From Verrucomicrobiota bacterium (GTDB taxonomy: Bacteria > Verrucomicrobiota > Verrucomicrobiia > Limisphaerales > JACPZS01): a stretch of 64,000 bases of DNA. How positions within the stretch are numbered: position 1 is the first letter of the stretch; every line of letters begins with the position of its first letter. The stretch covers positions 1-64,000 of the forward strand of contig JACPZS010000057.1 in the NCBI GenBank assembly GCA_016195385.1, given 5' to 3'. This document shows, in pieces, positions 35,653 to 45,219 of this stretch. The notes under the pieces were generated by a model that saw only the letters and a program-made list of their open reading frames with translations, did not search any database and was not told the DNA's origin. The translations under genes and the position numbers were made by a program.

Positions 35653-36564
35653 ATGAAAAATGCAAAGCAGAACTTGATGCGTGGATTTACGCTTACGGAA
35701 TTGCTGGCGGTCATCGGCACCATCGGCATTCTGGCCGCGATGCTTCTGCCGGCACTGGCCACCGCCAAGAAACGCGCGCATCAAACCACCTGCCTCTCCA
35801 ACTTGCGCCAGGTCGCCACAGCCGCGCGACTTTACATGGACGACTACAACGGCGGCTTGTTCCATCATCACGAAGGCTGGGTGCTCGACGACGGCACGCA
35901 GGTCGATGAACTACCGAGCAGCCCGGCGGCGGCCGCTGGCGGCGGCGCGGGCAACAGCCAGGCCGAAAAACCGTGGGCCGTGATTCTCCAGCCGTATTTA
36001 CAAAATCGCGCCGTCGCATTTTGCCCGTCCGACCGCACGCCGCGTTCGCGGTTTCTGGCCACCGACATGAAGGGCTACAACGGCGGCATTGCGGAGTCCA
36101 CCCAGGAGCCGCCGCCAGCGAGCGAACTGGCGCTCGCGCGGAGCGGGCATTTGAACACGCAAAGCTATCTGCTCAATTCGATTTTCACACACAAATGCGC
36201 GCGCTACGCCGTGGAAGGCGTGCTGCGTGGTTTCGCCACCGATGCGGTGGTCAACGCGCTGCCCAATCCGAATTTGATCATGTTCAGCGAGCGCAACTCG
36301 GAGGCGTTGAACGCGGCCGACAATCCCGATTACGGCAATGTCGGCCAGGATGACTACGATGCGTGGGTCGGCGAATCGGCGTTGGTGCAATGGGGTTCCG
36401 GCAATTACGCCAGCCAAGGCTGGATCCGTCACGACCGGCACGACGGCGCGGCCAACTACATCTACACCGATGGCCACGTCGAAAAGCTTCACTGGCGACA
36501 GGCACGCAAAGACCATTTCCCCGACCATCGCGTCCGCAATCCACTTGCGGGCCCGCCGCTGTAA
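35653..36564 (+). CDS. Type II secretion pseudopilin-like protein with H-X9-DG motif
   Basis: Protein of 303 residues; start ATG 35653 puts the prepilin site nine residues in (R-G|FTLTELLAVIGTIGILAAM), a short leader as expected. The helix is followed by AKKRAHQTTCLSNLRQVATAARLYM. The C-terminal signature is H-DGAANYIYT-DG. It is divergent from the deacetylase gene and 104 bases upstream of the ABC-F gene. The role is in envelope assembly or secretion by inference. Confidence 0.85.
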   Translation: MKNAKQNLMRGFTLTELLAVIGTIGILAAMLLPALATAKKRAHQTTCLSNLRQVATAARLYMDDYNGGLFHHHEGWVLDDGTQVDELPSSPAAAAGGGAGNSQAEKPWAVILQPYLQNRAVAFCPSDRTPRSRFLATDMKGYNGGIAESTQEPPPASELALARSGHLNTQSYLLNSIFTHKCARYAVEGVLRGFATDAVVNALPNPNLIMFSERNSEALNAADNPDYGNVGQDDYDAWVGESALVQWGSGNYASQGWIRHDRHDGAANYIYTDGHVEKLHWRQARKDHFPDHRVRNPLAGPPL

Positions 36565-36668
36565 GAAATTCCCGGAATGTCCGGCTGAGGTGGTTGGCTC
36601 CGTGTCGCTTCATTGCCTCGGTTCTCGCTTGCGCTCACGGTGGCGCGTCCCCACCATCGCGCGCTCGA

Positions 36669-38612
36669 ATGCTCACGATTTCCGGTGTCAGCAAAAACTT
36701 TGGCGGACGCGCGCTGCTTTCCGCAGTCGATCTTCAAGTCAACCGTGGGGAACGCATTGGACTCGTCGGTCCGAACGGCGCGGGCAAGACCACGTTGTTC
36801 TCGTTGATTCTTGGGGTCGCGAGCGCAGACGAAGGCACCGTCACGCTCGAGCGCGGCGTCACGCTCGGTTATCTGCCGCAGGAGAGCGCGCCCGCAGGTG
36901 AAGAAACCGTGCTGGACCTCGCGACTGGAAATTTTTCCACCGCCTCCCCCGCCGACGCGACGACCGCCCATCCTGAAGTTCATCACTCGCTGCTTGCTGT
37001 GCCGGCGGATGGCCAGGCGACCGCGAAGGCGAAGCGCATTCTATCCGGCCTCGGTTTTCGGGAGCGCGATTTTGAGCGGCCCGCGCGCCAACTCAGCGGC
37101 GGCTGGGTGATGCGCGCGCACCTCGCGCGTCTGCTCGTGCAGGAGCCGGATTTGCTGATGCTCGACGAGCCGACGAATCACCTCGACCTCGAGGCGCTGC
37201 TCTGGTTCCAGGAGTATTTGAAAAATTATCCCGGCGCGATTGTGCTCATCTCGCACGACCGCGAGTTTTTGAATCAACTCGTCGGCAGCATCGTGGAGAT
37301 TCGCCAGAGCAAGCTGTTTCGCTACCGCGGCAATTACGAAGACTACCTCGTGCAACGCCAGGCCGCCTACGATCAGCAACTCGCCGCCTACAAAAATCAG
37401 CAGCGCGAGATTGCGCACTTGATGGAGTTCGTCGATCGCTTCCGCGCGAAGAACACGAAGGCGGCGCAGGCGCAGAGCAAGCTCAAGCAGATTGAACGCA
37501 TGGTAAAGATCGAAGCGCCGGAGGACGACACTCGCCAGATCAGTTTCTCGTTTCCGCAGCCGCAGCGCAGCGGGCTGAAGGTGATTACGCTGAAGCAGAT
37601 TCACCACGCGTACGGTGAGAACGTGGTTTATCGCGGGATCGATTTCGCCGCCGAGCGCGACCAGCGCATGGTACTCGTCGGCCCGAACGGCGCGGGAAAA
37701 TCCACGTTGCTCAAATTGTTGGCGGGAGTTTTGCCGGTGCAGGCGGGCGAACGCATCCTCGGCCACAACGTGAAGGAAGGTTATTACTCGCAGAACCGCG
37801 TGGAGATGCTCAAGCCGGAGCGCACGGTCTTCGAGGAGGCGGCTGACACGCCGCAGCGCGTGACGGAGCAATTCATCCGCACGATTTGCGGGTGCTTTCT
37901 GTTTCGCGGTGACGATGTCTTCAAGCGCGTGAGTGTGTTGAGCGGCGGCGAAAAAAGCCGGCTCGCGCTGGTGAAATTGCTGCTCGACCCGCCGAACCTA
38001 TTGCTCATGGACGAGCCGACAACGCACCTTGACATGGCGAGCATCGACGCGCTCGTCAGTGCTCTGAAACAGTTTCAAGGCACGCTCATTTTCATCAGCC
38101 ACGATGTCTATTTCATCCGCGCGCTGGCGAATCACGTCGTCCACGTCAACGCCGGCCAGCTCACGCATTATTCAGGCGACTATCAGTACTACCTCGACAA
38201 AACTTCGGCGACTTCCGCGCGCGCGGCGCTGACTTCCGCCGGCACAAACGCGAACCGGCACATGGTCCGTCCGCAGGAAACATTTCAAAATGAGGCCGAC
38301 GGCGACGCGACGATTTCGCGCAAAGAGCAAAAACGCGTTGAAGCCGAGCTGCGGCAGGCGCGTTCGCGTGAGCGTCGCGAGCAACAACAACTCGTGCATC
38401 GCTTGGAGAAGGAAATCGCCGAACTGGAAAAGCAGCAGGAAGAACTTTCGATGGAGCTGGAGAAGCCGGAGACGTACGCCAAAGCCGGCGCGGCAATGCA
38501 CATCAATCGCGAACTGTCCGCCGCCGTCGAGCGGTTGGAACAAGTCAGCGCCGAGTGGGAGGCCGCCGCCACGAAGCTCGCCGCAATGGATGGCGAAACT
38601 CACGACACCTGA
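36669..38612 (+). CDS. ABC-F family ATPase
   Basis: Soluble double-ABC protein of 647 residues from ATG 36669 (MLTISGVSKNFGGRALL) without membrane segments. ABC-1 has Walker A GPNGAGKTT (about 33-41), signature LSGGWVMRAHLARLL and Walker B LLMLDEPTNHLDLEALLW. ABC-2 has GPNGAGKST, LSGGEKSRLALVKLL and LLLMDEPTTHLDMASI. Between them is the P-site tRNA interaction linker, rich in charged helix (RFRAKNTKAAQAQSKLKQIERM), and the C-terminus is a coiled coil (about 555-645), as in Uup/YheS-type members. ABC-F proteins act on stalled ribosomes; antibiotic protection cannot be claimed from sequence alone. Confidence 0.92.
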   Translation: MLTISGVSKNFGGRALLSAVDLQVNRGERIGLVGPNGAGKTTLFSLILGVASADEGTVTLERGVTLGYLPQESAPAGEETVLDLATGNFSTASPADATTAHPEVHHSLLAVPADGQATAKAKRILSGLGFRERDFERPARQLSGGWVMRAHLARLLVQEPDLLMLDEPTNHLDLEALLWFQEYLKNYPGAIVLISHDREFLNQLVGSIVEIRQSKLFRYRGNYEDYLVQRQAAYDQQLAAYKNQQREIAHLMEFVDRFRAKNTKAAQAQSKLKQIERMVKIEAPEDDTRQISFSFPQPQRSGLKVITLKQIHHAYGENVVYRGIDFAAERDQRMVLVGPNGAGKSTLLKLLAGVLPVQAGERILGHNVKEGYYSQNRVEMLKPERTVFEEAADTPQRVTEQFIRTICGCFLFRGDDVFKRVSVLSGGEKSRLALVKLLLDPPNLLLMDEPTTHLDMASIDALVSALKQFQGTLIFISHDVYFIRALANHVVHVNAGQLTHYSGDYQYYLDKTSATSARAALTSAGTNANRHMVRPQETFQNEADGDATISRKEQKRVEAELRQARSRERREQQQLVHRLEKEIAELEKQQEELSMELEKPETYAKAGAAMHINRELSAAVERLEQVSAEWEAAATKLAAMDGETHDT

Positions 38613-38756
38613 TCGAAAAAGCAGGGTGCGCCTTCAAACGCACACTCGTTTTCAGTTCCAAATAGGGCAAAACTCCCGAAAAGTTTTTGACATCTTTTGG
38701 CCAGACTGTTAGCAACGACCGAAACCTAAGCCCAAAAAAGCTTTATCATTACAATT

Positions 38757-39647
<891 letters not shown>

Positions 39648-39669
39648 TCTTCAAGACTGTCCTCAGCGA

Positions 39670-40026
39670 ATGATTCACCGCATCAAAAAGTCGAGTTGGT
39701 TGGCCGTTGTAATCTCCGGCGTGTGTCTAGCCGGACTTGCCGGTGGCTGCGCCAAACGGCCGACGGTTGATCCAACGGCGGTCGAAGCGGCGTCCAAACT
39801 GCCGGGCGCGGCCGACGTCATGGCTGCGCTGGCCAAGAAAGATTATGACGGCGCGATGGCCGCTTTGATGAAAGTGAAAGAGGCCGCGACCGGCGAGGAA
39901 CAGACTGTCCAGTTCGGTGTCTTGTCCAGCCAGGTAAAATCCAAACTGCTCGAAGTGGCGGACCAGGATCAAAAAGCGGCTGATGCGTTGAGCGTGCTTC
40001 GCGCGATGGCCAGTGGCGGCCGCTGA
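39670..40026 (+). CDS. Small lipoprotein
   Basis: Protein of 118 residues from ATG 39670. It has a lipoprotein signal peptide (LAVVISGVCLAGLAGGCAKRP; lipobox LAGGC without its first residue, Cys near 27). The mature part is about 90 residues, helical and Ala/Lys-rich (DVMAALAKKDYDGAMAALMKVK), resembling one or two TPR-like helices. It follows a pseudopilin-like gene and ends just before a strong terminator, so it is the last gene of that unit. The function is unknown. Confidence 0.75.
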   Translation: MIHRIKKSSWLAVVISGVCLAGLAGGCAKRPTVDPTAVEAASKLPGAADVMAALAKKDYDGAMAALMKVKEAATGEEQTVQFGVLSSQVKSKLLEVADQDQKAADALSVLRAMASGGR

Positions 40027-40049
40027 GACGACAATTTAGTTCCTGCACA

Positions 40050-40082
40050 AAGACGCCCGGCAAATGCCGGGCGTCTTTTTTC
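40050..40082 (+). terminator. Rho-independent terminator
   Basis: Perfect 12-base stem agacgcccggca / tgccgggcgtct (40051-40062 with 40065-40076) followed by a T run. It ends the pseudopilin-lipoprotein unit and also sits just beyond the 3' end of the convergent cytochrome gene. Confidence 0.9.
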
Positions 40083-40114
40083 TTGTTTTCTTGCTGCGAG
40101 GAATGGTTCTGGCA

Positions 40115-42013
40115 TCACTCCCGTAATCGTACCGGCCGCTCGTTTCGCTGGCGAACTAAGCGCTGCAGCGTCGCTTGCGTTTCCGCCGAATCGCCCAAGG
40201 TGACCAGCGCGCGATCCGGAAGTTTCAGATTCGGCATTGCGAGAGTTTTCTTGCGCCAGTTCTCGACAACCGTAGATCGAGCCGACGCTCGTGTCTCCGG
40301 CGCAATGGTGTAGTCGTAGCCAGGCGGGATCACGTCCGCGATTTGTTTGAGCGACCGTTCAGCCACGCAGCGCACTGCCGCGTACGGATCATCCAGCAGT
40401 TGCGCCAGGATGACCGGACTCCACGATTTGCCGGAGATTTGCGCGGCCGGCTCCCAACCGAAATGCCACGCGAGGAGCGCGCGTTGCCCGGCGTCACCGG
40501 TGAGCGCGAGGCGGACGGAATTCGCGACGGCGGTTTGGTCATCGGAGAGTTTTGATGCCGGCTGGCGGTACCACTGCGAAAGTTTTTCCGCCGTCCACGC
40601 GAGCGTTTGGTCGAGGTGGCAAAGGTTGCACGCGTTGGGACGGCCGGTCGCAAGTTCATCGGCGACCCTCGGACTGCTGATTTGATGCGCGCGGATCGCC
40701 GTCAACACGCCATAGGTCGTGTGCGGCATGTGGCAGTTGTAGCATTCGCTCCCGCTGGAACCGGCGGCATGATGAGTGTGCGCGGTCAACTGGCTTTCGG
40801 CGCGGAATTGCTCGTGGCATTGCGTGCAGGCGCGGTTGTCCGTGCGGTTGCGCGCGAGCATGTCGTCCGGTTCGCTGTCGTGAAGCGAATGGCATGACAA
40901 GCATGAAAATTTACCCCCGTGATAGCAAGGCGACTCGATCAATCCATTGTATTCGCGGCCGCTCACACGAATCATGCCGTCGTCCCAAAAGAAATCGCGG
41001 AAGATCTCGGGGTTCTTCGTCAGCACGTTTTTGAGCCAGGGCTGGTTCTCGACTTCCTTTGGCCGGATGATCGGCGTGCTGGCTTCGAGATCATCGCCGG
41101 GGCGATAGCTGAAGCCGCGCTCCGGCCAGCCTTCGGCGCGATCCCACCATTTCATCGAATGGCAGAAACCGCAAATCTGTGAGGCGCGGGCCGGCGGGAT
41201 TTTCTCGGGATGCACGATGAATAAATTTTCCCCGCGCGGTTCCGCTTTTTTGCCACGCCGTTTCCAATCACGCTGCTGGGTGGCGTGGTGTTCGCCCGGG
41301 CCGTGGCAGGCTTCGCACGCGATGCCGAAGTCGGCGACCTGCGTGAGCCACGTCTTGGTTTCGCGGCTGTAATTTGGCTGCGTGCCCGTCGCGTGACAAC
41401 GCGAACACACGTGGTTCCACGTCTCCGGCTGATGCGCGAGGGCTGGCGGACGAATGAACGTCGAGTTGCGCGGCACCCAGCGTTTTTCTGGAATCAGCCA
41501 CGTGAACGGAAAACCCATCTGGCAACTGCCCAGCCCGTTCGGCAGCCAGAACACCTGCATGTGATGCGAGCCAGTGACCAGGCCGAGCGGCACGTCCTCC
41601 GGCTCGGGCGCGGGATTGCCCGGCGGACCCGGCCCGATGCTTTCCAAATGCACCCAGAATTCATTGCTCCTTTGAATGAGCGTGTAGCGGACGGCGGCGT
41701 TCGTGAGCACGACGTGATTGAAATCCGCCAGCACCGTTCCGGGCCGCGGCAGTTGGGTCATCGTGCGATGAAAAGTTTTCTGCCAGCTCGCGTGTTGGTC
41801 CGCGTGGCATTCCTGGCATTGCTTCGCGCCGACGTAACCCGTGACCTCGCCGACGTACGGCAAAAAACTGTCCACCGCGACTTCGTTCGTGGCGGAAATC
41901 AGCGCGGCGGCATTGGTGGACGTGGGCGCGGGCACCGTCTGCTCACGTGAGCAGTCCGTGAGCAGCCACGCCATCGAAAGCGCGGCGAGCCAGAGGAAGC
42001 GGCACCGGTGCAT
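40115..42013 (-). CDS. Eight-CxxCH multiheme cytochrome c lipoprotein
   Basis: Exported electron-transfer protein of 632 residues from ATG 42013. The signal ends in WLLTDCS, a possible lipobox with Cys near residue 20. Eight heme motifs are seen in order: CQECH, CSRCH, CEACH, CGFCH, CLSCH, CTQCH, CYNCH and CNLCH. The C-terminal 130 residues lack hemes and look like HEAT-type helices (LLDDPYAAVRCVAERSLKQIAD). This pattern fits the multiheme cytochromes with C-terminal alpha repeats found in Planctomycetes and Verrucomicrobia. No reductase partner is adjacent, so donor and acceptor are unknown. Confidence 0.88.
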   Translation of the reverse strand: MHRCRFLWLAALSMAWLLTDCSREQTVPAPTSTNAAALISATNEVAVDSFLPYVGEVTGYVGAKQCQECHADQHASWQKTFHRTMTQLPRPGTVLADFNHVVLTNAAVRYTLIQRSNEFWVHLESIGPGPPGNPAPEPEDVPLGLVTGSHHMQVFWLPNGLGSCQMGFPFTWLIPEKRWVPRNSTFIRPPALAHQPETWNHVCSRCHATGTQPNYSRETKTWLTQVADFGIACEACHGPGEHHATQQRDWKRRGKKAEPRGENLFIVHPEKIPPARASQICGFCHSMKWWDRAEGWPERGFSYRPGDDLEASTPIIRPKEVENQPWLKNVLTKNPEIFRDFFWDDGMIRVSGREYNGLIESPCYHGGKFSCLSCHSLHDSEPDDMLARNRTDNRACTQCHEQFRAESQLTAHTHHAAGSSGSECYNCHMPHTTYGVLTAIRAHQISSPRVADELATGRPNACNLCHLDQTLAWTAEKLSQWYRQPASKLSDDQTAVANSVRLALTGDAGQRALLAWHFGWEPAAQISGKSWSPVILAQLLDDPYAAVRCVAERSLKQIADVIPPGYDYTIAPETRASARSTVVENWRKKTLAMPNLKLPDRALVTLGDSAETQATLQRLVRQRNERPVRLRE

Positions 42014-42185
42014 GGCGTAAATTTTCGGGAAACTGGGCTTGAATGCAATCCCGGAACCGCGTGTCTCACCCGGCGCGCACGACGGCACCCGCTTTTCCAA
42101 ATGGGAACTTGACGCTGCGCAGCACCACTCCTAGCTTGCTGCGAATTTGCACAGCGAGGATCAACCCGGCGCTGAGTTTTTAATC

Positions 42186-43787
42186 ATGAACACACCCAGA
42201 AAATTGTGGTCCACGCTCGCCGCCGCGCTGCTTTTGACGGCCCGCCTTTCCGCCGCGCCGGTGACGCTCAACGACGGCACGACGACGGCGAACCTCGCCA
42301 AAATCTCCAACGCCAATGGCACCGCCGGAGCCAGCGTCGAACTCCTCAGCACCAATGGAGTGCTGGTCGCAGCGCAAACCTTCGTCAGCGCGGACTTTCC
42401 GTTGCGCGCGGTCTGGTTCCCTGCGAGCCGTTACGCGACGGACGCCGTTTACACCGTGTCCGCCGACTTTAAACCACAGGATGTCTCGCCAAAAAATCGC
42501 GGCGGTGTGATGGGCTGGTTTGATTTAGCGACGCAAACTGGAATCGGATTCGTTTCCAGTCCGTCGGACGATCCGACGACGGGCGCTTTCCAACTCGCGA
42601 CGGTTGATTTTACCGCTGCCGATGACGCGAGCAACGAAAGCCTGCAGCATCTGTTTAATCTCGACGGCACGCCCGCCACGAGCGACGTGACTTCCGCGTG
42701 GTCCGACTTGAGTGGTTATGACGCGACGCGATTTGCGACGTTCCAGCTCACTTTTTCGAAGCCGACGACGGCGGAACAGTCCGCGTTGACGAACAAAGCC
42801 ACGGCGCATGTCACCGCCAAAGTGATGCAGTTACTCGGCCCAACGCAAACTCAAGTCGGCCGCACTCTGGAACTGCTGACGGATTTGCCGCAGCCCGCCG
42901 GGGGCAATCATCGCTTCGGTTATCACGCCTATTGGGCTTCCATTTTCGTCGAAGGCTCGACAATTGGGCAACTCGACAACTTGGTATTCGATGGTGCGCT
43001 GGGCACCGCCGCGAACTTGCCACCGACCGTTGCCCTCACTTCGCCGGCGGACGGCTCAGTCCTCGGCGTGCCCACCGATCTGACGATCAACGCCACCGCC
43101 AGTGACTTCGATGGCAGCGTTCAGCAAGTGGAATTTTTCGCCAACTCTGTTTCGCTCGGAGCTGTGAGCAACACGGGCGTTCCCTTCAGTCTGACTTGGA
43201 CGAACGTCCCTCCGAACACGTACAAGCTCACCTCGAAGGCGACCGACAACGGCGGCGCCACTGCCATCTCGACGAACCTCGTCAGCGTCACCATCTCCAA
43301 CACTCCGCCGACCGTCAGCTTGCGCACCCCGGCGAACGGTGACACGACGGTCGCGCCCGGCGCCTTCACACTGGCAGCCGATGCGTCCGACGTGGACGGA
43401 TCGATCAGCGCCGTCGAATTCTACGCCGGCACGAATTTCGTCGGCGTCGGCACGAGCGAGCCGTTTAGCGTGGCTTGGACAAACGTCCCGGCCGGGACAT
43501 ACGCGATCACCGCGCAGGCCATCGACAACTGGGACGCCGTCACGGTTTCGACCGAGCTAGTCACCGTCACGGTGACCGTGCCACCAACGAGTGAACCGCC
43601 GAAGCTCGTGATCGCTTCTGCGAACAACAGCGTGACCGTTTCGTGGCCGGCGGCGACAGTCGGCTTCAAGCTACAGTCGAATACAAATTTACTGACGGGG
43701 ACCTGGGTCGATGTGCCGACGGCGAGCAACCCATTCACTCAAGCGGCCACGAACGGCACTCGCTTCTTCCGGCTGAAAAATCTGTAA
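42186..43787 (+). CDS. Exported protein with two bacterial Ig-like domains
   Basis: Protein of 533 residues from ATG 42186 with a signal peptide (LWSTLAAALLLTARLSA). The first 280 residues form a beta-rich domain (VTLNDGTTTANLAKISN ... FGYHAYWASIFVEGS) that resembles a concanavalin-like fold but is not identified. Two Ig-like repeats follow, each starting PPTV(A/S)L and containing DGSVQQVEFFAN / DGSISAVEFYAG and LTWTNVPPNTYKLT / VAWTNVPAGTYAIT. The tail (GFKLQSNTNLLTGTWVDV ... RFFRLKNL) is the usual verrucomicrobial C-terminus. A secreted binding or adhesion role is inferred. Confidence 0.78.
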   Translation: MNTPRKLWSTLAAALLLTARLSAAPVTLNDGTTTANLAKISNANGTAGASVELLSTNGVLVAAQTFVSADFPLRAVWFPASRYATDAVYTVSADFKPQDVSPKNRGGVMGWFDLATQTGIGFVSSPSDDPTTGAFQLATVDFTAADDASNESLQHLFNLDGTPATSDVTSAWSDLSGYDATRFATFQLTFSKPTTAEQSALTNKATAHVTAKVMQLLGPTQTQVGRTLELLTDLPQPAGGNHRFGYHAYWASIFVEGSTIGQLDNLVFDGALGTAANLPPTVALTSPADGSVLGVPTDLTINATASDFDGSVQQVEFFANSVSLGAVSNTGVPFSLTWTNVPPNTYKLTSKATDNGGATAISTNLVSVTISNTPPTVSLRTPANGDTTVAPGAFTLAADASDVDGSISAVEFYAGTNFVGVGTSEPFSVAWTNVPAGTYAITAQAIDNWDAVTVSTELVTVTVTVPPTSEPPKLVIASANNSVTVSWPAATVGFKLQSNTNLLTGTWVDVPTASNPFTQAATNGTRFFRLKNL

Positions 43788-43825
43788 CTTCAGAAGCCGT
43801 CGCCCAGCAGAAAAGGAGCGCTTGA

Positions 43826-43891
43826 AGTAGGAACTCAAGGAGTCAGGAAATTTTTTCTGGCTACCTTTCCTGAGTTCCTGAGTTCCAACTT
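43826..43891 (+). terminator. Long imperfect hairpin, likely terminator
   Basis: Arms of 26 bases (43826-43850 and 43866-43891, ggaactca...tcaggaaa type) pair at 22 of 26 positions around a short T-rich loop. It lies 39 bases after the Ig-domain gene. A T run follows the left arm rather than the right, so it may instead be a palindromic repeat. Confidence 0.4.
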
Positions 43892-43962
43892 CTCATTTTC
43901 CTTGCGTGGAATGGCGGTGGAAATTTTTTGCAATTTGGTTCCACCTCTCCCAAGCTCGCCGC

Positions 43963-44337
43963 ATGACGTCGCCGCTCGCGCTCCTCGTTTACGAGAACCT
44001 GATGCCCGGCAGCCAGTTGGTGAACCGGCTGCAGGACTTGGGGTATCGGGTGCAGACGCTCAACGACGCGCGGCAGTTGGTCGCCACGGCGGAAAGCGAA
44101 AAGGCGCTGGTGGTGATTGTGGATCTGCGGGCGAAAAATTCCGACGTGAACGAAGCGATCCAAAATCTGAAGGCGCATCCGGCGACGGCGCACATCCCGG
44201 TCATCGCGTTCGTTGACCCGAAGCAGACCGGGCCGCACGCGGCGGCGCAGGCCGCCGGCGCGAACTTGGTTGCCAGTCCCGCGACCATTTTGCAGCACCT
44301 GCCTCAGTTTTTAGATCAGGCCCTTGAGTTGAATTAG
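43963..44337 (+). CDS. Stand-alone response-regulator receiver-like protein
   Basis: CheY-like protein of 124 residues from ATG 43963. The fold order fits a receiver domain: LALLVYEN, then VVIVDLRAKNS with Asp at the phosphorylation position, HIPVIAFVDPKQ and a final helix. The acidic pair at the first strand is weak (E rather than DD) and the conserved Lys is present only in VDPKQ, so phosphorylation is uncertain. There is no output domain. It is 18-42 bases upstream of the coproheme decarboxylase gene and may be co-expressed with it. Confidence 0.65.
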   Translation: MTSPLALLVYENLMPGSQLVNRLQDLGYRVQTLNDARQLVATAESEKALVVIVDLRAKNSDVNEAIQNLKAHPATAHIPVIAFVDPKQTGPHAAAQAAGANLVASPATILQHLPQFLDQALELN

Positions 44338-44379
44338 CTTCAGCGTCGATTTGCAGTGAGCGACTTCCCGAAAAATTTT

Positions 44380-45195
44380 ATGAGCTTTCCTGTCATCAAA
44401 CTCGATCGCGGCATCCACGTGATGCATTTGTTCTACCGCATCGATCGCGTGCGGTGGTCGCAATTGTCGGCGGAAAAATCCACGGACACGCGGACGCGGC
44501 TCGAAGCACTTTGCGCGGCGAATTCTGCGGCGTCGCACCCACGCCTGACGACCTTCGCCAACGTCGGCGGCAAGGCGGATCTGGTTTTTATGCTCTTCGC
44601 GGCGGACTTGGTGCAGTTGGGCCGGATGCACCGTGATTTGGAAAATTGTTTTCCGCCGGGGACGATTGAAAAAGTTTACAGCTTCCTGAGCGTCACGGAA
44701 TTGCCGGATTACGTGAGCACGGATGAAGATCATCAACAGATGCTGGCTCGCACCGAAAAGCTCGAACCCGGCTCCGAAGCGTTCACGAAGCGCCTCGCCG
44801 AACTGCGCGCGAAGCAGGCTGAGTACGAACAGTATCGCCTCTATCCGGAACTGCCCGATTGGGAGTTGATGGCGTTCTACCCGATGAACAAACGCCGCGC
44901 CGGCGCCGACAACTGGTATTCGCTCGATTTCGCCACGCGCAAAAAATTGATGGGCGGCCACGCGCGCGTCGGGCGTAAATTCACCGGGCGCATCTCGCAG
45001 TTGATCACCGGCTCGACCGGCATCGACGACTGGGAATGGGGCGTGACGTTGATGGCGCATCAAGCCGACGCGCTGAAAGAAATTGTTTACGAAATGCGCT
45101 TCGACGAAGTCAGCGCGCGCTACGGCGAGTTCGGCCCGTTCTACGTCAATCTGCGCCTGACGCCGGCGCAACTGTGGGATCATCTCCGACTGTGA
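44380..45195 (+). CDS. chdC: Coproheme decarboxylase ChdC/HemQ (chlorite dismutase family)
   Basis: Catalyses the last step of the coproporphyrin-dependent heme route, peroxide-driven decarboxylation of coproheme to heme b. From ATG 44380 it has 271 residues; GTG 44356 would add eight. Family motifs are dense: FYPMNKRR with the radical-forming Tyr at 167, GGHARVGRKFTGRISQLITGSTGIDDWEWGVTL with the proximal His at 194, and YEMRFDEVSARYGEFGPF. This matches HemQ rather than chlorite-degrading Cld. No other heme genes are adjacent. The gene lies among cytochrome-rich loci, which agrees with a high heme demand. Confidence 0.9.
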   Translation: MSFPVIKLDRGIHVMHLFYRIDRVRWSQLSAEKSTDTRTRLEALCAANSAASHPRLTTFANVGGKADLVFMLFAADLVQLGRMHRDLENCFPPGTIEKVYSFLSVTELPDYVSTDEDHQQMLARTEKLEPGSEAFTKRLAELRAKQAEYEQYRLYPELPDWELMAFYPMNKRRAGADNWYSLDFATRKKLMGGHARVGRKFTGRISQLITGSTGIDDWEWGVTLMAHQADALKEIVYEMRFDEVSARYGEFGPFYVNLRLTPAQLWDHLRL

Positions 45196-45219
45196 ACTGG
45201 CGCGTGACACGCGCTCACA

